A stretch of 64,000 nucleotides of DNA from Paludibaculum fermentans (GTDB lineage Bacteria; Acidobacteriota; Terriglobia; Bryobacterales; Bryobacteraceae). Positions 1 through 8,970 of the stretch are shown here, in pieces; position 1 is the first letter of the stretch, and each line of letters begins with the position of its first letter. A model generated the notes under the pieces. That model was not told where the DNA came from. It was given only the letters and a program-made list of their open reading frames with translations, and made no database searches. Position numbers and translations under genes: made by a program. Where the stretch lies: the NCBI RefSeq assembly GCF_015277775.1, contig NZ_CP063849.1, forward strand, positions 3,720,001 to 3,784,000, in the 5' to 3' direction.

Positions 1-872
1 ATGAGCCAGCCGCGCAGGTCCAATTGCACCAGCCGCCCTGTGTCCCGCAGGGCCTTGAACACATAGTCGCGATAGAACGCCACCTGCCGGTCCGCCGGAA
101 TCCCAGACTCGCCATTCGTCCGCATCTGCACACTGCGGATCCCCGGGCATGCCTGCAGCACCATCTTCAACGCCGCGTACGAATACGGCCCGATGTTCTC
201 CGGCGTCAGGCCCTCCACACTCGGCGTCATGCCGCGCTGGATATCGTGCTCCCAGACACCCAACGTGAAATCGATGCCGTACTCATTCGCGGTCTGGGCA
301 ATGAACTTGAGCGTCTCCAGGTTCTTCGCCCGCTGCTCCGCCGTCACCCCCTTCGCACGCACCTGCGGGAACTCCGGCACCTCCACCCAGAACGGATACG
401 GCGGGGCCAGGTAATCTGTCTGGTGCGCAAAGACGAGATTGAACCGGTTGTAGCGGTTCCGCGCCAGCATCTCGAAGAACGCGCGCCAGTGCTCGTGGTC
501 GTAATACCAGCCGCGCTCCAATTCTTCGTTGTGCAGAAACCAGCGAATCCCGCGCATCTGGTTCGGCGGATCGACCTTCGCCGGAGCCAGGTGCCCCAAC
601 CGCCGGATCTGCTCCGCCGCCTCCAGCAGCCCGTACATCAGCCCTCGCTGGCTGCCGCCCCGGATGATGTTCCCGGTGATGGAGAAGCCGTCCCCGGACA
701 GCACCATTGAAAACTCAGTGAGAATCTGATTCCGTTCCGGAGCCAAGCCCCGCGCCTCGAGGGCCTTCCGGTACTCCGCCATGCCAAAGTCGAGCGGCCC
801 CGCCGCCCACAGCCCTCCGCAGGCGGCCAGCAGGGCAATCGCGGTCTTGAAGAACCAGGAGGTGAGATGCAC
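1..872 (-). CDS. Secreted glycoside hydrolase-like protein, C-terminus cut by window edge
   Basis: The minus strand is open from the start codon to the left edge, so only the N-terminal ~290 residues are seen. The likely start is GTG at 872, because GGAGG lies 5 nt upstream; an in-frame ATG at 884 has no good ribosome site. The product begins with a signal-like hydrophobic stretch ending near AACGGLWAA. A segment resembling the alpha/beta domain that precedes the catalytic barrel in GH20/GH67-type enzymes follows (GGSQRGLMYGLLEAAEQIR), then a barrel-like part beginning MRGIRWFLHNEE and containing NRFNLVFAHQTDYLAPPYPF. I infer an exported carbohydrate-active enzyme. The exact GH family and substrate cannot be settled from this fragment. 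Confidence 0.55.
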   Translation of the reverse strand, partial: MHLTSWFFKTAIALLAACGGLWAAGPLDFGMAEYRKALEARGLAPERNQILTEFSMVLSGDGFSITGNIIRGGSQRGLMYGLLEAAEQIRRLGHLAPAKVDPPNQMRGIRWFLHNEELERGWYYDHEHWRAFFEMLARNRYNRFNLVFAHQTDYLAPPYPFWVEVPEFPQVRAKGVTAEQRAKNLETLKFIAQTANEYGIDFTLGVWEHDIQRGMTPSVEGLTPENIGPYSYAALKMVLQACPGIRSVQMRTNGESGIPADRQVAFYRDYVFKALRDTGRLVQLDLRGWL

Positions 873-1055
873 GGCGGCCTCCATTATAACGGCGGATCCG
901 AGCCCTCAGGCGGCCGGCACGAGGAGTGGAATTTCCGGATACTTCGCCAAAACATCCGTAAATTCGCCGTGAAGCAGCGCGGCAAATTGCTCGAATTCGG
1001 GAACCGGCACAACGCGCTCAGTGTCTCAATGCACAACGGTCAACATGGAGACGCC

Positions 1056-2426
1056 ATGCCTTTAAGTCTTTCCGTTGTGGCAGGTCCGCGCCCGGTCGAG
1101 GACTTGGCGGAACGGGATCTGCCCTGGCTCCCGTTCGCCGCCTGCCTGCTGGCCGGACTCGCCGCCGCAGCCCTCACCGCGCCCAGGCCGCAACCCGTCT
1201 CCGATCCAGCGGGCTGGACCATCTGGAAGGCACTCTTCGCCGTGGCGATCGCGGCGGGCGCCACCGCCCTCGTAGCAAGGCTCACCCTCCCCTACTTCAC
1301 CGCCTGTTCCGATGAGCAGGCCTCTGCCCTCGCTTGGAGATCCGCGGCCATCGGCGCATGGTTCGCCCCCATCGCGGCGATCGCCGCGCAGAACTCGCTG
1401 CTGGCGCTGCCGGTGGCATTTTTCTGCGGCCTGGCTGCGGGCCGCCTGTTGCGCGGCTCCGCGCGGCTCATCGCGGAACCGGGAGCCGCCGGGGATGACG
1501 AACCAGCCATCCTGTTCACCGCGCGCTATCCCAGCCAACTCACCCGTGAACTGGCTTACGCCGTCGCGGCGGCGGCCATCCTGGAATTCTCCGCGGCCTG
1601 CTCCGTTGGAGGCTACTTTCTGGCTGCCGCGATTCTGACAGGTACCGCAGCTTCGCTAATCGCTGCCTCGGCGCCGGATACGCAGGCCCCCCAGGAAGAC
1701 AGCCGCCCGTGGCTTCGCTTCCTGCTCCAGGCGAGCCTGGCCCTGGTGCTGGCCTGTTTCGCGCTGATCCCTCTGCCGGCTTTCCGCGCAGTCAGAAGCC
1801 ATAACGTGGCAGCCCGCGGGCCTGATGCGGCAGGCGGCCCATCCAATGCGGATCTCATCTCCGGAGCGATCCTTCTGGCCGACAGCCGGAATGCCGCCAA
1901 ACTCAGCATCCCTATCCCGCACGGCCGCGTGGGATCAGCCCGGCCTCGGGCAACCCCACCCTCGGTACTCGCCTTCTCCGGCCTCTACTGGATCCTCTCA
2001 CCGCCTCATCGGCGCCCCTCCGCCAGTGCCAAGGTCTTTCACGACTCACCGGTCAGCTACAGCTTCACCGCCGGCCATCACGGGTTCCTCACCATGCAGG
2101 CCCACCAGCAGCTGCCCTCTGCCGTCGACCCGCGTTGCTGCTCGGCCCTGGAGGTCACCATCGAAACCACTGACCCCATGCCGCAGTCTGTTGCCTTGGA
2201 CGTCGTGCTGACAACCTCAGAGGTCCACCAGGCTCCTCGTCAGTCCCTCGGCGTGCAAAGAGTCGCCGGACCGGGCGAATCCGTCCTGCGCTTTCCCATC
2301 CCGGTGCATCCCACCATCGACAGCTTCGACCGCATCATCATCGATTTCCGTCTTGGCGGCCAGCGGTTCAATCGGAGCGCCAACGTCGCCATCCGAAGCT
2401 TCGCCTTCGTTCCGAAGGGGCAGTGA
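1056..2426 (+). CDS. Hypothetical multi-pass membrane protein with soluble C-terminal domain
   Basis: I recognise no family. The frame is open further upstream, but ATG 1056 has GGAG 5 nt before it and begins a sensible N-terminus (MPLSLSVVAGPRP), giving 456 aa. Several hydrophobic segments lie in roughly the first 260 residues (for example LPFAACLLAGLAAAALTAP and LALVLACFALIPLPAF). A C-terminal half of about 200 residues without membrane segments follows and looks beta-rich, so it is probably extracytoplasmic. The gene is divergent from the hydrolase-like gene on its left and convergent with the esterase on its right. No function is proposed. Confidence 0.75.
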   Translation: MPLSLSVVAGPRPVEDLAERDLPWLPFAACLLAGLAAAALTAPRPQPVSDPAGWTIWKALFAVAIAAGATALVARLTLPYFTACSDEQASALAWRSAAIGAWFAPIAAIAAQNSLLALPVAFFCGLAAGRLLRGSARLIAEPGAAGDDEPAILFTARYPSQLTRELAYAVAAAAILEFSAACSVGGYFLAAAILTGTAASLIAASAPDTQAPQEDSRPWLRFLLQASLALVLACFALIPLPAFRAVRSHNVAARGPDAAGGPSNADLISGAILLADSRNAAKLSIPIPHGRVGSARPRATPPSVLAFSGLYWILSPPHRRPSASAKVFHDSPVSYSFTAGHHGFLTMQAHQQLPSAVDPRCCSALEVTIETTDPMPQSVALDVVLTTSEVHQAPRQSLGVQRVAGPGESVLRFPIPVHPTIDSFDRIIIDFRLGGQRFNRSANVAIRSFAFVPKGQ

Positions 2427-2434
2427 ACCGCCCC

Positions 2435-3355
2435 TCAGTTCTGCGGCATCGGTTGCGGCAGCATTGGATGCGGCTGTCCCATCGGGAAGCCCGGCGTGTG
2501 CGCCAGGATCCCCAGGAACACATCGATCTGGTCATCCCAGAAATCCCACGAATGCACGCGCGGCGAGATCTCCCTGTATTCATATGGAATCTTCTTGGAG
2601 GCCAGCAGGTCCACGAAATCCCGGTTCTGTTTGATCAGGAAATCCTGCCCGCCACAGGCGATATACAGCAGCGGCATCTGGCCGGCCGGAACCTTATCCA
2701 GCAGCTCAAACGGATCCCGTTCCTTCCGGGCTTCTGATTCGGCGGCGCCGAACAGCGCGTTCATCTCCTCGGTCCGCTTCCGAGCCTCCGCCGTAGCCGT
2801 CGCCGGAACCGCCATGGGCGCGCTGTGCGAGATCGCCAGGGCTCCGCTAAACGCACCAATCGCTGCGAAGCGCCCGGAGTGCTTCAAGCCCAGGAACATC
2901 GCTCCGTATCCGCCCATCGACAACCCCGCCACCGCCCGCGCGCGGCGCAGCGGAATGCTGCGATAGTTGCTGTCGATGTAAGGGATCAGGTCTTTGACGA
3001 TCATGTCCTCATACTTCGCCGCTGGATCGGCCGCGCTGTTCACATACCAGTTGCGGCCCACGTCCGGCATCACCACGATGATCCCGAAACGGCTCGCATA
3101 GGCGGAAACATTGGTCATGAACGTCCAGGCCGTATGGTCGTCACCCAGGCCGTGCAGCAGGTAAAGCACCGGGTACCGGCGCGTCGACTGCTGATAGTCC
3201 ATCGGCAGGATCACGTTGCACAGGCGATCGGCATTGAGCGACTCGCTGTGGTACTTCATCGTCAGGACGTTGCGCGCCACCACGCCCTTGCTGACTTCGG
3301 CGGCCTGCACAATGCCAAGCACGGCAATCAGGGTGAATAGAATTCGGGAAATCAT
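2435..3355 (-). CDS. Secreted alpha/beta-hydrolase, putative esterase (esterase D / S-formylglutathione hydrolase type)
   Basis: This is a serine esterase of the PF00756 type, about 306 aa, starting at MISRILF with a signal peptide (ILFTLIAVLGIVQAA). YPVLYLLHGLGDDHTAW is the typical oxyanion-loop strand. GLSMGG (Ser at about residue 146) is the nucleophile elbow, and the late histidine of VHSWDFWDD (about residue 268) completes the triad together with an Asp in the GGQDFL region. Relatives hydrolyse acyl or feruloyl esters or act as mycolyltransferase-like enzymes; the substrate here is unknown. An upstream extension of 10 residues is possible, but the signal peptide favours the start used. 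The C-terminus is rich in Pro and Gln. Confidence 0.85.
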   Translation of the reverse strand: MISRILFTLIAVLGIVQAAEVSKGVVARNVLTMKYHSESLNADRLCNVILPMDYQQSTRRYPVLYLLHGLGDDHTAWTFMTNVSAYASRFGIIVVMPDVGRNWYVNSAADPAAKYEDMIVKDLIPYIDSNYRSIPLRRARAVAGLSMGGYGAMFLGLKHSGRFAAIGAFSGALAISHSAPMAVPATATAEARKRTEEMNALFGAAESEARKERDPFELLDKVPAGQMPLLYIACGGQDFLIKQNRDFVDLLASKKIPYEYREISPRVHSWDFWDDQIDVFLGILAHTPGFPMGQPHPMLPQPMPQN

Positions 3356-3438
3356 GCTGAGGCGGAGTATATCGCAGAGCGCCACCAGCGACCCGGACTG
3401 TTATCCTGTCCGGTGATCGGATATCGAGGAGAGCCACC

Positions 3439-4122
3439 ATGACCCTGCAGGAAGCAATGCAGACGCTCGAGTCGCTGGGCACCGAACAGGCCCGCAAGAT
3501 CTACCGCCGCCACGGCGCAGTCGAACCTATGTTCGGAGTCTCGTTCGCCAATTTCGGCAAACTCCAGAAAAAGATCAAACAGGACCATGCCCTGGCCGGT
3601 CAGCTCTGGGCCACAGGGAACTTCGACGCCCGCGTCTTGGCCACTATGATCGCCGATCCGCAAGCCATGACTCCGGCCGAACTGGACCGCTGGGTCAAGG
3701 ACCTCGAGGGATACTCGCTCACAGACTTGTTCGGGAAGTTCGCCGCCCAAACCCCGCATGCCCGCAAAATGCGCGAGAAGTGGATGAAGTCGAAGGAGGA
3801 GTTCACCGCGCAAGCCGGCTGGCTGCTACTCTCCTACGCCATTTCCGGCGGCGAAGATCTCTCGGACGAGTACCTGAAGGAGACCCTGGCCTTCATCGAG
3901 AAGAACATCCACAAATCGATGAACCGCGTGCGCCACTCCATGAACGGGGTCATGATCAACATCGGGATTCACCGCGAACCCCTCCGCCCTCTGGTGCTCG
4001 TCACCGCGGCCCGCATCGGCAAAGTTGTGGTCGATCACGGCGAAACTTCGTGCGAAACGCCGGATGCCGCGTCTTATATCGCAAAGACCTTGGCGCACTA
4101 TGCCAGGAAGAAGGGAGCATGA
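3439..4122 (+). CDS. DNA alkylation repair protein, AlkD-like HEAT-fold glycosylase
   Basis: The 227-aa product matches the AlkD/AlkC-like family (PF08713): an all-helical HEAT-like fold that excises alkylated bases. Typical stretches are LGTEQARKIYRRHG near the N-terminus, FGVSFANFGKLQKKIK, WATGNFDARVLATMIADP and GWLLLSYAI. Start ATG 3439 has GAGGAGAG just upstream. The protein is probably cytosolic. It is followed after 4 nt by the DinB-like gene, so the two are probably co-transcribed. DNA-repair specificity is family knowledge and is not visible in the sequence; some relatives are inactive. Confidence 0.85.
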   Translation: MTLQEAMQTLESLGTEQARKIYRRHGAVEPMFGVSFANFGKLQKKIKQDHALAGQLWATGNFDARVLATMIADPQAMTPAELDRWVKDLEGYSLTDLFGKFAAQTPHARKMREKWMKSKEEFTAQAGWLLLSYAISGGEDLSDEYLKETLAFIEKNIHKSMNRVRHSMNGVMINIGIHREPLRPLVLVTAARIGKVVVDHGETSCETPDAASYIAKTLAHYARKKGA

Positions 4123-4126
4123 ACTC

Positions 4127-4654
4127 ATGACATCCAGACGCGGCTTCTCACTCGCCCTGCTGGCCGCCCCGGCAGCCGCGCAATCAGACAGCGCAACCTC
4201 CGAATACCTCGGGGAATTCGGCTATACCGCCCAACACACAATCGATCTGGCCAAGGCGTTCCCGGCCGGGAAGTTCGGCTGGAGACCGGCGCCGGGAGTC
4301 CGTTCCACCGGAGAAGTCTTCGTTCACCTGGCTGCGGGCAACCTGATGCTGCTCGGCAAAGCCGCGGCGCCCGGCTCCTGGCCCGACGTGAAGGAGATTC
4401 AGGGCTGGGAGAAGACCAAAGCCGCCAAGGACCAGACGGTCGACCTGCTGGTGCGTTCCAAATCAGCGGTGGAGAAGGCCTACGCCGAATCCGGCGCCGC
4501 CGGCTTGTCCACGAAGGTGGACTTCTTCGGCAAACCGGCCACGGCCAATGCGATCTACCTCCGCATCCTGGCCCATACCAACGAACACCTAGGGCAGATG
4601 ATCGCCTACGCCCGGATATCCGGCGTGACCCCGCCGTGGAGTAAATCCGAATAG
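4127..4654 (+). CDS. DinB superfamily protein with signal peptide
   Basis: The 175-aa product starts at MTSRRGFSLALL and is preceded by GGGAG about 9 nt upstream. The N-terminus is Tat/Sec-like (SRRGFSLALLAAPAAAQ), suggesting export. The body is a four-helix DinB_2-like bundle with the usual metal-ligand pattern: a His in VFVHLAAGNL and the late motif HTNEHLGQMIAYAR. DinB-fold proteins are metal-dependent enzymes or thiol S-transferases; no substrate can be assigned. The start lies 4 nt after the AlkD-like gene. Confidence 0.8.
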   Translation: MTSRRGFSLALLAAPAAAQSDSATSEYLGEFGYTAQHTIDLAKAFPAGKFGWRPAPGVRSTGEVFVHLAAGNLMLLGKAAAPGSWPDVKEIQGWEKTKAAKDQTVDLLVRSKSAVEKAYAESGAAGLSTKVDFFGKPATANAIYLRILAHTNEHLGQMIAYARISGVTPPWSKSE

Positions 4655-4692
4655 TCTTGATTGAATCAATTCGGCTATCGTAAGATAGAAAC

Positions 4693-5118
4693 ATGACCAA
4701 GTCAGTCATGTTCGCCATTGCGGCGCTCAGCGCCCTTCCCTGCTTCGCCTTCGACCAGCCCAGGATCGTAGTTCTCGACCGTGCCCGCGACTTCGCTCCT
4801 CACATCCGGACCGCGGCCGAAAACCTGAAGCTGAACATCGAATTCCACGATACGCACACTAACCCGCACTTCACAGTAAATCTGGGCCCGAAGTTCGAGA
4901 CGGCTGCAGCCCAGATCATGCACCGCAAAGTGACCGGCCGGGCCGAAGACGCCAGATTGGAACTCCGCGAGGCGTCAACTCGTAAGGTCCTGACATCACA
5001 CGAATTCCGGATGGGCACGGATGAATCGTCGCGCCGCACTGCCGCTAAGGAGTTCGTGCGAAAGCTCAGCAAACACTTGGACCTTGCCCAGCCGGCCGCC
5101 TCCGAAGTCCGGGAATAG
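4693..5118 (+). CDS. Hypothetical small secreted protein
   Basis: The product is 141 aa with a clear signal peptide (MTKSVMFAIAALSALPCFA) and a mature part of about 120 residues containing FHDTHTNPHFTVNLGPKF and a C-terminal basic helix (RRTAAKEFVRKLSKHLD). I recognise no family. It is likely periplasmic and likely the last gene of the rightward set beginning with the AlkD-like gene, since a GC-rich hairpin follows. Confidence 0.7.
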   Translation: MTKSVMFAIAALSALPCFAFDQPRIVVLDRARDFAPHIRTAAENLKLNIEFHDTHTNPHFTVNLGPKFETAAAQIMHRKVTGRAEDARLELREASTRKVLTSHEFRMGTDESSRRTAAKEFVRKLSKHLDLAQPAASEVRE

Positions 5119-5141
5119 TCTCCTCAACCCCCGCGAACGTC

Positions 5142-5167
5142 CCCGCACGCCGCTCCTGGCGTGCGGG
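5142..5167 (+). terminator. GC-rich hairpin, terminator-like
   Basis: A perfect 10-bp stem (CCCGCACGCC pairing with GGCGTGCGGG) closes a 6-nt loop just after the small secreted protein gene. No U-tract follows, so it is a terminator-like structure rather than a classic intrinsic terminator. Confidence 0.5.
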
Positions 5168-5277
5168 ACTCCCTCCTCCGAAATATTCCTCTCTCCTCTG
5201 TCGATCTCTCATTCATTCACTCGACGTCAAGTTAGAGCGCGGCTTCGGCCGCGATTGGAATGAAACGGAGAACGGCA

Positions 5278-5658
5278 ATGCGATTCATGCTGATGATCAA
5301 GGCTACCCAGGAGTCAGAGGCGGGCCTGCCGCCCAGCCCGGAATTAATGGCTGCCGTCGGGCAACTGACACTGGAGGGGATGAAATCCGGAATCATCATC
5401 TCCGTTGGCGGCTTGGGACCCAGTTCCCAGGGCACGCGCATCCGGGCGTCCAAAGGCACTCTCAGCGTGGTCGATGGCCCCTTCGCGGAAACCAAGGAAT
5501 TGATCGCGGGCTTCGCGGTGATCGAAGCCCCGACCAGGGAGGCCGCCGTCGAGCAGGGCCGGCTCATGATGGACCTCCACGTGAAAACACTCGGACCCGG
5601 CTATGAGGGCGAGTGCGAGGTTCGTTCGATGTCTGAACCGCCGCCGTGCAGCCGCTGA
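5278..5658 (+). CDS. YCII-related domain protein
   Basis: A 126-aa protein of the YCII family (PF03795), of the type often beside ECF sigma factors. It starts MRFMLMIKATQESEAGLPPS, with GGAG 7 nt upstream. Typical features are SVGGLGPSSQGTRIR, the VDGPFAETKELIAGFAVIE core and a C-terminal MDLHVKTLGPGYEGECEVR. The protein is small and cytosolic. Relatives are ferredoxin-like dimers, some with hydrolase activity; the role here is unknown. It forms a tight rightward set with the next two genes. Confidence 0.85.
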   Translation: MRFMLMIKATQESEAGLPPSPELMAAVGQLTLEGMKSGIIISVGGLGPSSQGTRIRASKGTLSVVDGPFAETKELIAGFAVIEAPTREAAVEQGRLMMDLHVKTLGPGYEGECEVRSMSEPPPCSR

Positions 5659-5680
5659 CCAACCCCCTTCGGAGCCAGCC

Positions 5681-6100
5681 ATGGACAAATCAACTAAATC
5701 GAAATCCGCGGTCACTTCAGGATCCTCCGCCAAGCCCGGCAGCGTCGAGCAATGGGTAGCGCGGCTCAGCCCCGAACAGCAGGCCATCTTCGCCGAGGTT
5801 CGGGACACGGTAGCCCAGCAGGCGCCCGCAGCGGCCGTGCTCATCAAGTGGGGTCACCCCATCTGGGATTCCGGCGGCCCCTTCATCCTCTTCAAGCCTG
5901 CCACCCATCACGTCACCCTGGGGTTCTGGCATGGCACCGCCCTGCCCGATCCGGAAGGTCTGCTGGAAGGCGAAGGCGGCAGCGTGCGCCACATCAAGCT
6001 GCGCGTCCCAGGCGACCTGCGGAAGTTCCCGGTCGATCAATGGATCCAGAAGGTTCTTGCCCTGAACGCCGAAGTCGGGGATGCCAGCAAACGGAAGTAA
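5681..6100 (+). CDS. DUF1801 (YdhG/YjbR-like) domain protein
   Basis: The 139-aa product starts MDKSTKSKSAV with GGAG 6 nt upstream. After a Ser/Lys-rich N-terminal tail, the DUF1801 fold is recognisable: VEQWVARLSPEQQAIFAEVR, IKWGHPIWDSGGPFILF, VTLGFWHGTALPDPEGLLEG, RHIKLRVPGD. The family is small, cytosolic and of unknown biochemical role, with an iron-chaperone frataxin-like fold in some members. It sits between the YCII and DoxX-like genes with short spacers. Confidence 0.8.
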   Translation: MDKSTKSKSAVTSGSSAKPGSVEQWVARLSPEQQAIFAEVRDTVAQQAPAAAVLIKWGHPIWDSGGPFILFKPATHHVTLGFWHGTALPDPEGLLEGEGGSVRHIKLRVPGDLRKFPVDQWIQKVLALNAEVGDASKRK

Positions 6101-6113
6101 TCAGGAGATCAAC

Positions 6114-6533
6114 ATGAACACCAATTCAACCGCGCAGATTGCCTCCAGGAAACGTCTCTGGACCGGCAGGGTCATCACGGCCTTGCCCGCCCTGTTCCTG
6201 CTCGCCGATGGGGTAGCTAAACTCTTCAAACCCGTGCCGGTAGTGCAAGGCACCTTGCAGTTGGGCTTCACGGAGGCCGTCATTGTACCCCTGGGCCTTC
6301 TCCTGACAGCCTGTACGATCCTGTATCTCATTCCGCGCACCGCCGTCCTCGGAGCCGTGCTCCTCACTGGCTACCTGGGTGGAGCCGTCGCCACTCACCT
6401 GCGCGCTAATCCTTCCTGGTTCACGCTTCTCTTTCCGGTGATGATGGGCTCACTCGTCTGGTGCGGACTCTGGTTGCGGAACGGCCGGCTGCGCGCCATG
6501 ATGCCTGTCGTTGGGGATCCGCGCGCAGTCTGA
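6114..6533 (+). CDS. DoxX-like family membrane protein
   Basis: The 139-aa product starts MNTNSTAQIASRKR, with AGGAG 6 nt upstream. It has four predicted membrane helices (TALPALFLLADGVAKLF, AVIVPLGLLLTACTILYLI, TAVLGAVLLTGYLGGAVATHL, LLFPVMMGSLVWCGLWL). The pattern DGVAKLFKP...LTGYLGGAVATHLR is diagnostic of the DoxX-like family (PF13564). It is the third gene of the YCII-DUF1801-DoxX set. No enzymatic function is established for this subgroup. Confidence 0.85.
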   Translation: MNTNSTAQIASRKRLWTGRVITALPALFLLADGVAKLFKPVPVVQGTLQLGFTEAVIVPLGLLLTACTILYLIPRTAVLGAVLLTGYLGGAVATHLRANPSWFTLLFPVMMGSLVWCGLWLRNGRLRAMMPVVGDPRAV

Positions 6534-6583
6534 TGCCGCCGCCCCGGCCGCTTCCGCCGGAGTGTGCGGGTTAACCTGTTAGC

Positions 6584-7987
6584 ATGCCGAGCCGCCGCTC
6601 CGTCCTGGCCGCGCCGTTCCTCCTCCTGCCTTCCCGCGCCGCCGCCAGCCGCACTAACGTCGTGATCTTCATGTCGGACGACCACGGCGCCTGGGCCAAC
6701 GGCTGCTATGGCTGCGCGGATATCCAGACACCCAACATCGACCGCCTGGCCGCCACCGGAACTCGCTTCACCGGCGCCTACGCCTGCACTCCGGTCTGCT
6801 CGCCCAGCCGCATGACGTACATGACCGGCCTGATCCCGTCCCAACACGGCGTCCAGGACTACCTGCAGCCCAGCGACAGCTTCGGCCCCACGGCCACCCG
6901 GTTCCTGGACGGCCACCCCACCTGGAGCGAAGCGCTCGCGGCGCAGGGCTACACGCTCGGCATGTGCGGCAAGTGGCACATGGGCGACGACGACAAGGCC
7001 CAGCGCGGATTCTCCTATTGGCACACCGTGCCCGGCGGCGGAGGCACTTACCGCGACCCCGAGTTCGTCACCAACGGCACACGCCGCAAATTGACAGGCT
7101 ACAAGACCAATCTCGTCACCGACGGAGCGCTCGAGTTCCTGGACACAGTCAGGAACAAGCCATTCGTCCTGCACCTGCCGTTCTACGCCCCGCACACGCC
7201 GTACGACTACCAGCCAGAGGAGTTCCGCGAGCCCTACCGGAGTTCCAACTTCTCATGCTTTCCGGATGCGCCCAAACACCCCTGGCAGAATCCGGAACTT
7301 GCCCAGCACCACGGCCAGCGTGCCAGCAAACTCGGCTACTCCGCCCTGATCACCGGCATGGACCACAACATCGGCCGCGTCCTGCAGCGCCTGGATCAGA
7401 TGGGTGTTCGCGAGAACACCCTGGTTATCTTCACGGCCGACCAGGGCTGGAGCGCCGGCCACCACGGCGTCTGGGGCAAAGGCAACGGCACCTGGCCCTT
7501 CAATATGTACGAGGAAGCCCTGCGGGTCCCACTCATCTGGACCCACCCCGGCCGCATCTCCGCCGACCGTGTCATCCCGTCGCTCGTCTCCAGCTACGAC
7601 TTCTTCCCTACGATCCTCGACTACCTCGAGGTCCCGGCGCCGAAAGGTGGCCGCCGGCCCGGCCGCAGCTACACGCGCCTCCTGCGCGGCGAAGCTCAAA
7701 ACTGGCGCAATCGCCTCTACTTTGAGTACGCCAACGTGCGCGGCCTGCGGACGCAGACCTTGAAGTACATTGAACGCACCGCTGAGTTCCCCAGCGAATT
7801 GTACGATCTCGAAGCCGACCCCGGCGAAACGAAAAGCGTCCTCCGCGACGCGGCTTATGCTCGAACCGCGGCCACCCTTCGCACCGAACTGGCAGGGTTC
7901 TTCCGCTCTTCCGGAGCGCCCCCCATCCAGGACTGGCGGACCACGGTCCGCCACCAGTTGCACACTTATCCTCCGCCACGGCAGTGA
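6584..7987 (+). CDS. Exported type I sulfatase
   Basis: A 467-aa formylglycine-dependent sulfatase. The N-terminus MPSRRSVLAAPFLLLPSRAAAS is a twin-arginine/Sec-type signal. Metal-binding Asp32-Asp33 lie in IFMSDDHGAW. Cys72 in CSPSRMTYMTG fits the C-x-P-S-R-x4-T-G signature, where the Cys is converted to formylglycine. Later hallmarks are GKWHMG, LHLPFYAPHTPY, VIFTADQGWSAGHHG and WGKGNGTWPFNMYEEALRVP. It probably removes sulfate from glycans. A formylglycine-generating enzyme is not seen in the window. Confidence 0.93.
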   Translation: MPSRRSVLAAPFLLLPSRAAASRTNVVIFMSDDHGAWANGCYGCADIQTPNIDRLAATGTRFTGAYACTPVCSPSRMTYMTGLIPSQHGVQDYLQPSDSFGPTATRFLDGHPTWSEALAAQGYTLGMCGKWHMGDDDKAQRGFSYWHTVPGGGGTYRDPEFVTNGTRRKLTGYKTNLVTDGALEFLDTVRNKPFVLHLPFYAPHTPYDYQPEEFREPYRSSNFSCFPDAPKHPWQNPELAQHHGQRASKLGYSALITGMDHNIGRVLQRLDQMGVRENTLVIFTADQGWSAGHHGVWGKGNGTWPFNMYEEALRVPLIWTHPGRISADRVIPSLVSSYDFFPTILDYLEVPAPKGGRRPGRSYTRLLRGEAQNWRNRLYFEYANVRGLRTQTLKYIERTAEFPSELYDLEADPGETKSVLRDAAYARTAATLRTELAGFFRSSGAPPIQDWRTTVRHQLHTYPPPRQ

Positions 7988-8073
7988 GCTGGAAAGGCGC
8001 TTGGCACGGAGTGCTCGGGAGCTCCCGCCGCACGTTCCCGTCAGTTCGTCATTCCAGGACGCGCCAGGCTCTG

Positions 8074-8970
8074 TCAATTCCGAAGATTCGTCGGCGACAT
8101 CGGCCGCGGATCGCGGTACGGCAACCGCAGGCTCTCCCAGAAAAATCCGGCTGTGTTCGCCAACTGCCACGCTGCCACCAACCCGGCTGCCAGGACAGGA
8201 TTGGGCGATTCCCGCACCGGCCGCACCAGCCAGTCGTGGACCCGCCAGCGGAACGAAACATCCCGCCTCAGCCGGCCCAGCCGGCCCCTGTGGAACTGCG
8301 CCGCCCCACGGCCATATTGGAAGTGCTGCCGGCAGAAGGTCCGGAAGGTGAGCGCGTGGAAGTGGTCCACCACAGCATCCTCCGCCGTCACAATCCGCCC
8401 GCCGCCGGCCAGCCACCGTTCACAGAACTCGCGATCCTCGCTGGCCACCCGGAATCTCACGTCCAATCCGCCGCAAGCCAGAAACCGCTCGCGCGCCACC
8501 ACCAGATTATCGGTCGCGAAGAACCGCGCATTCTCCGGATCCGGATTGAAATACCTGTACGCCGCATCCAGAATCGACTGGCTGGCCTGGGAGTACGCAT
8601 TCGTTTTCAACGCATTGATCGTGACCCCGCCAACCAGCGCGCCAGGATGAGTCCCCAGGACGCGCTTCATCGCCGCCAGCCACCCGGGCCGTGGACGGCA
8701 GTCATCATCCGTGAACGCCAACCATTCGCCGCAGGCTGCTTGCGCACCCAGATTGCGGCCCGCCGCTGGGCCCGAATTGACCTGCCTGACCAACCGCACA
8801 TTCCTCCCCGATCTCTGCACCGCCCGCTCATCCAGTGGCGTCGGGCTGCCGTCGTCCACCACCACGACTTCGAAGGCCTCCGGGGGATACACCTGCGCCG
8901 CCAGTGCATCCAGGCACTGCGCCAGCGAATCCGGCCGGTTCCACGTCGTGATTACGACGCTGAAGTCCAC
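8074..8970 (-). CDS. Family 2 glycosyltransferase
   Basis: A 298-aa GT-A enzyme. FSVVITTWNRPDSLAQCLDAL and VVVVDDGS form the nucleotide-sugar half. The metal-binding DDD lies in LAFTDDDCRPRPGW, and GGLDVRF...EDREFCERW supplies the acceptor/catalytic loop with ED. The C-terminal third is rich in Arg and Trp and may touch the membrane. The start codon lies inside the end of the upstream fusion gene (19-nt overlap), so the two are translationally linked and probably act on the same glycan. Donor and acceptor are unknown. Confidence 0.88.
   Translation of the reverse strand: MDFSVVITTWNRPDSLAQCLDALAAQVYPPEAFEVVVVDDGSPTPLDERAVQRSGRNVRLVRQVNSGPAAGRNLGAQAACGEWLAFTDDDCRPRPGWLAAMKRVLGTHPGALVGGVTINALKTNAYSQASQSILDAAYRYFNPDPENARFFATDNLVVARERFLACGGLDVRFRVASEDREFCERWLAGGGRIVTAEDAVVDHFHALTFRTFCRQHFQYGRGAAQFHRGRLGRLRRDVSFRWRVHDWLVRPVRESPNPVLAAGLVAAWQLANTAGFFWESLRLPYRDPRPMSPTNLRN

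Noticed and set aside
867-1055. N-terminal extension of the membrane protein gene at 1056
   Set aside because: The extension overlaps the divergent hydrolase-like gene start, has non-protein-like composition, and the good ribosome site is at 1047-1050.
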